This document shows, piece after piece, positions 6,513-14,597 of a stretch of DNA of 14,597 bases. The notes under the pieces are model-generated. The model had not been told where the DNA came from and ran no database searches. It saw only the letters and a program-made list of their open reading frames with translations. Each line of letters begins with the position of its first letter. Positions within the stretch are counted from its first letter, which is position 1. The position numbers were made by a program, and so were the translations under genes. This stretch comes from a bacterium (GTDB taxonomy: Bacteria; Bacillota; Clostridia; Oscillospirales; Acutalibacteraceae). The stretch covers positions 1 to 14,597 of the forward strand of contig JAHKZS010000010.1 in NCBI GenBank assembly GCA_020626545.1. The letters are read 5' to 3'.

Positions 6513-6561
6513 CTCTTTGCCCTTAGCCCTTTGCCCTTACCCCTTACCCCTTACCCCTAAC
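6513..6561 (+). repeat. C-rich heptamer tandem array, 7 units
   Basis: Seven contiguous 7-base units fill 49 bases: three CCCTTAC, one each of CCCTTAG, CCCTTTG and CCCTAAC, and a leading variant CTCTTTG. It begins 10 bases after the G-rich array and has the opposite strand bias, so the complementary strand reads GTAAGGG. The two arrays are not exact inverted copies but could partly pair (AGGG with CCCT). The shared unit length points to the same amplification process acting in two orientations. Confidence 0.85.
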
Positions 6562-6585
6562 TTGCACAAAAAGCATATATTTTGT

Positions 6586-6614
6586 TTGTTAAAACTCCAT
6601 AAACTTTTTATATT
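6586..6614 (+). promoter_or_regulatory. Possible upstream rpoB promoter
   Basis: TTGTTA (6586-6591) and TATATT (6609-6614) are separated by 17 bases, giving an acceptable sigma-A promoter shape just after the heptamer arrays. The region is AT-rich, so this may be chance; the promoter pair at 6678-6714 is clearly stronger. Confidence 0.25.
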
Positions 6615-6677
6615 TACCAACGTACCCGAGTGTTTGTACATTTTTTATCTTTTTTGTAATTATTTTGCTTTAAAAGC

Positions 6678-6714
6678 TTGACTTTTTGACAGAAGTGTAA
6701 TAAAATGGTAAACT
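6678..6714 (+). promoter_or_regulatory. Two overlapping sigma-A-type promoters for rpoBC
   Basis: The first promoter is TTGACT (6678-6683) with TAAAAT (6701-6706) at 17-base spacing. The second is TTGACA (6686-6691) with TAAACT (6709-6714), also at 17-base spacing, preceded by TGG at 6706-6708 that makes an extended -10. They are offset by 8 bases. Start sites would fall near 6713 and 6721, leaving a leader of about 165-175 bases before rpoB. Confidence 0.7.
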
Positions 6715-6886
6715 AATCGATAATGGGAATTTTTCGAACTTTTTACGATTTTGGCCTAAAAATAAAATATGAATATTACCACAGTATTTTTTATTTGTCA
6801 AGGCTTAAATTAGTGAATTTTCCGAAATATTTTCTTATCGGCGAAAAGTGTAAAAAACCGTAATTTTAAAAGGAGTTGATACGCCT
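6715..6886 (+). promoter_or_regulatory. Untranslated leader of rpoB with ribosome binding site
   Basis: About 165 bases without an ORF, about three quarters A+T. I see no strong hairpin, terminator or known riboswitch core. A weak TTTTC/GAAAA pairing lies near 6831-6846. AAGGAG at 6870-6875 is 11 bases before the ATG, a rather long spacing. Whether this leader is regulatory cannot be judged from sequence alone. Confidence 0.4.
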
Positions 6887-10684
<3,798 letters not shown>

Positions 10685-10686
10685 TT

Positions 10687-10695
10687 AAGGAGGAG
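10687..10695 (+). promoter_or_regulatory. Ribosome binding site of rpoC
   Basis: AAGGAGGAG in the 19-base gap between rpoB and rpoC is a full match to the anti-Shine-Dalgarno core. It sits about 10 bases before the rpoC ATG and fixes that start. Confidence 0.85.
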
Positions 10696-10703
10696 CAATT
10701 ATT

Positions 10704-13700
10704 ATGGAAAACAATGTTTTTGATTCAATTAAAATTAATCTTGCTTCTCCGGAGCAGATTTTATCATGGTCTTACGGCGAAGTTAAAAAGCCCGAGACTA
10801 TCAACTACCGTACCTTAAAGCCCGAGCGCGACGGCTTATTCTGTGAGCGTATTTTCGGACCTACTAAGGACTGGGAGTGTCACTGCGGAAAGTATAAGAG
10901 AATCAGATACAAGGGCAAGATCTGCGACCGTTGCGGAGTTGAAGTAACCCGCGCGAAGGTTAGACGCGAGCGTATGGGCCATATCCACCTCGCCGCTCCT
11001 GTATCTCACATCTGGTATTTCAAGGGTACTCCTTCGAGAATCGCCCTTATACTCGATATTTCCCCGAGAAACCTCGAGCGCGTATTATATTTCCAGAGCT
11101 ATATCGTAACCGATCCCGGCGACTGCCGTGAGCTTGAAAAGCTCCAGTGCCTCAACGAGAGCGAATATATGGATATGCGCGAGAAGTACGAGGACGACTT
11201 TAAAGCGGGAATGGGAGCCGAAACTATCCTCGAGCTCTTAAAGGAAATCGACCTCGACGAACAGGCTGAAACCGTAAGAGCCGAGCTCGAAACAGCTACA
11301 GGTCAGAAACAGGGCAGACTTATTAAAAAGCTCGACGTAATCGAGAGCTTTAGAAATTCGGGCAACCGTCCCGAGTGGATGATTCTTACCGAAGTACCTG
11401 TAATTCCGCCCGATATCAGACCTATGGTACAGCTCGACGGCGGACGTTTCGCGACTTCCGACTTAAACGACCTCTATCGTCGTGTAATTAACCGTAACAA
11501 CCGTCTCGCTAAGCTTATCGAGCTTAACGCTCCCGATATTATTATCCGTAACGAGAAGCGTATGCTCCAGGAAGCCGTAGACGCGCTTATTGATAACGGT
11601 CGCCGCGGCAGAGCCGTAACAGGCCCCAACGGCAGAGCTCTTAAGTCGCTATCCGATATGCTTAAGGGTAAGCAGGGACGTTTCCGTCAGAACCTTCTCG
11701 GTAAACGTGTAGACTACTCGGGACGTTCGGTTATCGTTGTAGGTCCTGAGCTCAAGATGTACCAGTGCGGTCTTCCTAAGGAAATGGCGCTTGAGCTGTT
11801 TAAACCTTTCGTAATGAAACGCCTCGTTGAAACCAAAGAGGTTATAAATATTAAAGCGGCGCGTAAGGCTGTAGAACGCGCGAAGCCCGAGGTTTGGGAC
11901 GCCCTCGAAGTTGTAATCAAGGGCCATCCCGTATTACTCAACCGCGCGCCTACACTTCACCGTCTCGGTATTCAGGCATTCGAGCCTGTACTCGTAGAGG
12001 GTAGAGCTATCAAGCTCCATCCGCTTTCATGTACAGCGTATAACGCCGACTTCGACGGCGACCAGATGGCTGTTCACGTACCGCTTTCGGCGGAAGCTCA
12101 GGCTGAGGCCAGATTCCTTATGCTCGCGGCGGGCAACTTACTTAAGCCTTCCGACGGCCAGCCTGTTACCGTACCTACCCAGGATATGATCCTCGGTTCC
12201 TATTACCTTACACTCGATAAGGACGGCGAACCGGGCGAGGGTAAGGTGTTCCGTGATGTTGACGAAGCTATGATGGCTTATCAGACAGGCGTAATCAAGC
12301 TTCATTCAAAGATAAAAGTTCGCCGTACAATGGAAATCGACGGCGAAATGAAGTCCGCTCTTATCGATACAACTGTCGGAAAGATTATCTTTAACAACCC
12401 GATTCCCCAGGATTTAGGTTTAGTAGACCGCTCAATCCCCGAGAACAAGTTCAAGCTCGAGGTTGATTTCTTAGTAGGAAAAGGCGCTCTCAAGAAGATT
12501 ATCGACGCTTGTATCCGGAAGCACGGCACACAGATTACATCCGTAGTTCTTGATAATATCAAGGCTCAGGGTTATAAGTATTCGACTATCGGAGCTATTA
12601 CCGTAGCCGTATGCGACGCGACTATCCCGCCCGCTAAGGGAGAGATTATCGCCGAAGCCGAGGCTAAGGTAGACGCCGTATCCGAAGAGTATATGCTCGG
12701 TTTACGTTCCGACGAGGAGCGTTACGCCGAGGTGCTCAGTATCTGGGAAAAGGCTACTAATGACGTAACCGACAAGCTTCAGGAAGGTCTCGACCGTTAC
12801 AACCCGATCTTTATGATGGCTGATTCCGGAGCCCGTGGTAGTATGAGCCAGATTCGTCAGCTCGCCGGTATGCGAGGACTTATCGCGAATACATCGGGTA
12901 GAACAATCGAAATTCCTATCCGAGCTAACTACCGTGAAGGTCTTAATATCTTAGAGTACTTTATCTCCTCTCGAGGAGCTCGTAAAGGTCTTGCCGATAC
13001 AGCGCTTCGTACCGCTGACTCGGGTTACTTAACACGTCGTCTTGTTGACGTATCCCAGGAAGTTATTATCCACGAGGAAGACTGCGGTTCCAAGGACGGC
13101 TTAGAGGTATTCGATATCGAGAGCGAAGGAAGCGTAATCGAAGGCTTACACGAGCGTTTAATCGGTCGTTACTTAATCGACGATTTCTGTGACGAAAACG
13201 GAAATACTCTCGTAAGTAAAGACGTTATGATGAACGACGAGGAAGCTAATATAATTATTAAGAGCGGCGCCAAGAGCGTTAAGATCCGTTCGGTATTAGG
13301 CTGTTGCGCTAAGCACGGCGTTTGCCGTAAGTGCTACGGCTCCAACCTCGCTAACCGTTACCCCGTAACTGTCGGCGAAGCTGTTGGTATTATCGCGGCT
13401 CAGTCTATCGGTGAGCCCGGTACACAGCTTACAATGCGTACATTCCATACGGGCGGTGTTGCTTCGGCGGAGGATATTACACAGGGTCTTCCGCGTGTAG
13501 AGGAACTTTTCGAAGCGCGTAAACCTAAGAGCCTCGCTATTATAAGTGAGATCGAGGGTGACGTAAGATTCGAGGAGCGTAAGAACGCTAACCATGCCGT
13601 AATTTATAATAAGGAAACAGGCGACGAGCGCGCTTACCTCATACCTTTCGGATTCAGAGTAAAGGTAGAGGAAGGCCAGCATATCCAGAAGGGCGACAAG

Positions 13701-14252
13701 ATTACCGACGGCGCGGTTAATCCCCACGATGTACTCGCGATTCTCGGTACAAACGCTCTCCAGAACTACCTTATCTCCGAGGTACAGTCGACCTATCGTC
13801 TCCAGGGTGTTGATATTAACGATAAACATATCGAAGTTATCGTGCGCCAGATGCTCAAGAAGGTTCGTCTCGACGACGCGGGCGATACAGACCTTATCGC
13901 GGGCCAGTCCTACGACAAGACTACCGTACTCACCGCTAACGAGAAGATTAAAGAGCGTATCGCGAACGGCGAGGAGGGCTTAAAGGAAGCAACTTGGACA
14001 CAGATGCTCCTCGGTATCACCAAGGCGGCTCTCGCTACCGACAGCTTTATGTCGGCGGCGTCGTTCCAGGAAACTACCCGAGTTCTCACCGACGCGGCGA
14101 TCAAGGGTAAAGTCGATCACCTTATGGGACTTAAAGAAAACGTTATTATCGGTAAGCTTATTCCCGCGGGAACAGGTATGCGCCGTTATAACGACGTCGA
14201 GCTCGAAGTTAACCAGGCTGAACAGCCTGTCGAGGTTGACCTCGATATCTGA
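10704..14252 (+). CDS. rpoC: DNA-directed RNA polymerase subunit beta-prime
   Basis: The protein has 1182 residues, the usual Firmicutes length (Bacillus 1199), with no large insertion. The N-terminal zinc site uses Cys59, Cys61, Cys74 and Cys77 ('[19 protein letters not shown]'). The catalytic magnesium loop 'NADFDGDQM' has Asp449, Asp451 and Asp453. The second zinc site uses Cys794, Cys867, Cys874 and Cys877 ('[11 protein letters not shown]'). The '[22 protein letters not shown]' bridge-helix segment and the '[20 protein letters not shown]' trigger-loop segment are intact. Position 83, after 'CGVEVT', is Arg, where E. coli has Gln94. It is co-transcribed with rpoB. A strong terminator 24 bases after the stop ends the unit, so the often-linked rpsL-rpsG-fusA genes are not part of this operon. 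Confidence 0.99.
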   Translation: MENNVFDSIKINLASPEQILSWSYGEVKKPETINYRTLKPERDGLFCERIFGPTKDWECHCGKYKRIRYKGKICDRCGVEVTRAKVRRERMGHIHLAAPVSHIWYFKGTPSRIALILDISPRNLERVLYFQSYIVTDPGDCRELEKLQCLNESEYMDMREKYEDDFKAGMGAETILELLKEIDLDEQAETVRAELETATGQKQGRLIKKLDVIESFRNSGNRPEWMILTEVPVIPPDIRPMVQLDGGRFATSDLNDLYRRVINRNNRLAKLIELNAPDIIIRNEKRMLQEAVDALIDNGRRGRAVTGPNGRALKSLSDMLKGKQGRFRQNLLGKRVDYSGRSVIVVGPELKMYQCGLPKEMALELFKPFVMKRLVETKEVINIKAARKAVERAKPEVWDALEVVIKGHPVLLNRAPTLHRLGIQAFEPVLVEGRAIKLHPLSCTAYNADFDGDQMAVHVPLSAEAQAEARFLMLAAGNLLKPSDGQPVTVPTQDMILGSYYLTLDKDGEPGEGKVFRDVDEAMMAYQTGVIKLHSKIKVRRTMEIDGEMKSALIDTTVGKIIFNNPIPQDLGLVDRSIPENKFKLEVDFLVGKGALKKIIDACIRKHGTQITSVVLDNIKAQGYKYSTIGAITVAVCDATIPPAKGEIIAEAEAKVDAVSEEYMLGLRSDEERYAEVLSIWEKATNDVTDKLQEGLDRYNPIFMMADSGARGSMSQIRQLAGMRGLIANTSGRTIEIPIRANYREGLNILEYFISSRGARKGLADTALRTADSGYLTRRLVDVSQEVIIHEEDCGSKDGLEVFDIESEGSVIEGLHERLIGRYLIDDFCDENGNTLVSKDVMMNDEEANIIIKSGAKSVKIRSVLGCCAKHGVCRKCYGSNLANRYPVTVGEAVGIIAAQSIGEPGTQLTMRTFHTGGVASAEDITQGLPRVEELFEARKPKSLAIISEIEGDVRFEERKNANHAVIYNKETGDERAYLIPFGFRVKVEEGQHIQKGDKITDGAVNPHDVLAILGTNALQNYLISEVQSTYRLQGVDINDKHIEVIVRQMLKKVRLDDAGDTDLIAGQSYDKTTVLTANEKIKERIANGEEGLKEATWTQMLLGITKAALATDSFMSAASFQETTRVLTDAAIKGKVDHLMGLKENVIIGKLIPAGTGMRRYNDVELEVNQAEQPVEVDLDI

Positions 14253-14276
14253 TTTAAAGTTTAATAAACTTATTAG

Positions 14277-14309
14277 AGTGAGCCGTTTATTCGGCTCACT
14301 TTTTGTTTT
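14277..14309 (+). terminator. Rho-independent terminator of rpoBC
   Basis: A perfect 9-bp stem, AGTGAGCCG (14277-14285) with CGGCTCACT (14292-14300), has a 6-base loop and is followed directly by TTTTGTTTT. A small AT-rich hairpin, AAGTTT-AAT-AAACTT (14257-14271), lies between the rpoC stop and this terminator. Confidence 0.95.
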
Positions 14310-14314
14310 GCGGA

Positions 14315-14342
14315 CAGTTCTCAGTTCTCAGTAGTCAGTTAT
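14315..14342 (+). repeat. Short heptamer tandem array, 4 units
   Basis: Four contiguous 7-base units, CAGTTCT twice, then CAGTAGT and CAGTTAT, start 5 bases after the terminator T-tract. The unit sequence differs from the arrays near spoVAC but the period is the same. CAGTTAT-like heptamers are a known style of bacterial STRR repeats. Confidence 0.7.
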
Positions 14343-14597
14343 GTCATCCTGATAGTCGTTACAGATGGAAGTGTAATTCTATAACCCTATATATTAGTTT
14401 TAAAAAAATTATTTTTTTTATAAAAATTTTTATAATGTATATATTTTTACTGTTTATCTGTTAGGATATAGTCTAACGTCCGATAAACACTGAGTTTTTA
14501 GGGTTACAGATAAAATTTTTCATCTGTAATCATCTGTAACCGTCTGTTAGTTTACAAGTCATACTAAACCGAAAACCGTGGAAGATGAAAGTATAAT
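14343..14597. other. Gene-free AT-rich region downstream of rpoC
   Basis: No ORF of useful length and no tRNA or rRNA is visible on either strand. The stretch holds the nested inverted repeats described separately, decamer repeats at 14521-14550, and a final TATAAT (14592-14597) at the window edge. That TATAAT lacks a good -35 box, so a promoter for a gene beyond the window is only possible. Confidence 0.5.
14358..14540. repeat. Nested inverted repeats, possible foldback element or structured RNA
   Basis: Three nested pairs of arms share one centre. The outer pair is GTTACAGATG (14358-14367) with CATCTGTAAC (14531-14540). The middle pair is TAACCCTA (14382-14389) with TAGGGTTA (14499-14506). 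The inner pair is TGTTTATC (14451-14458) with GATAAACA (14482-14489), which encloses GTTAG (14460-14464) with CTAAC (14473-14477). All are exact. An 18-bp perfect AT palindrome lies at 14418-14435. A competing local hairpin uses TTACAGAT (14504-14511) and ATCTGTAA (14522-14529). No transposase and no clear target-site duplication are visible, so the type of element is undecided. Confidence 0.5.

Noticed and set aside
6384..6561. CRISPR array or telomere-like end
   Set aside because: Units are 7 bases with no spacers, and genes continue on both sides, so it is neither a CRISPR array nor a chromosome end.
6715..6886. Riboswitch or L10-type leader in front of rpoB
   Set aside because: No conserved riboswitch core, no strong anti-terminator/terminator pair and no rplJ downstream.
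13296..13829. Open frame of 177 codons on the minus strand inside rpoC
   Set aside because: Antisense shadow of the zinc-binding and trigger-loop part of rpoC; no ribosome site or recognisable motifs.

Overview
This window reads as a chromosomal segment of a Gram-positive, probably spore-forming or formerly spore-forming Clostridia, most likely from the Ruminococcaceae/Oscillospirales group. That placement rests on a Firmicutes-type RpoB and RpoC without large lineage-specific insertions, a SpoVAC protein, a rhodanese-less ThiI paired with a cysteine desulfurase, a class B sortase, a secreted cohesin-like protein with a lysine-rich tail, and strong AAGGAGG-type ribosome binding sites. Genus and species cannot be read from the sequence.

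Left part (1-5850, all minus strand). A four-gene, tightly packed operon starts at about 5885. It encodes a cysteine desulfurase, ThiI (tRNA 4-thiouridine synthesis), an unusually large class B sortase and a small degenerate MoCF/CinA-like protein, with 2 to 9 bases between genes. Its promoter region carries a near-perfect PerR-type palindrome overlapping the candidate -10 box. Downstream, apparently with its own promoter, lies a secreted protein with a cohesin-like domain and an extremely basic C-terminal region, closed by a UUCG-loop terminator at the left edge. The first two proteins form a known sulfur-relay pair. The sortase and MoCF-like pair is the least explained part of the window: the cytoplasmic N-terminal domain of the sortase itself looks like a second degenerate MoCF domain.

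Middle (5850-6886). A lone spoVAC gene runs in the plus direction without spoVAD or spoVAE beside it. Its last two codons and stop codon lie in or directly against a perfect-phase heptamer repeat array (17 units, G-rich), which is followed after 10 bases by a second heptamer array of opposite strand bias (7 units, C-rich). Then comes an AT-rich region with two overlapping sigma-A-like promoters and an untranslated leader of roughly 165 bases for rpoB.

Right part (6887-14597). The intact rpoB and rpoC genes encode the two large RNA polymerase subunits as a two-gene unit ending in a strong terminator. Neither rplJ-rplL upstream nor rpsL-rpsG downstream is present in the window. After the terminator are a short third heptamer array and an AT-rich, gene-free stretch with nested inverted repeats (about 14358-14540) that resembles a foldback element or a structured RNA.
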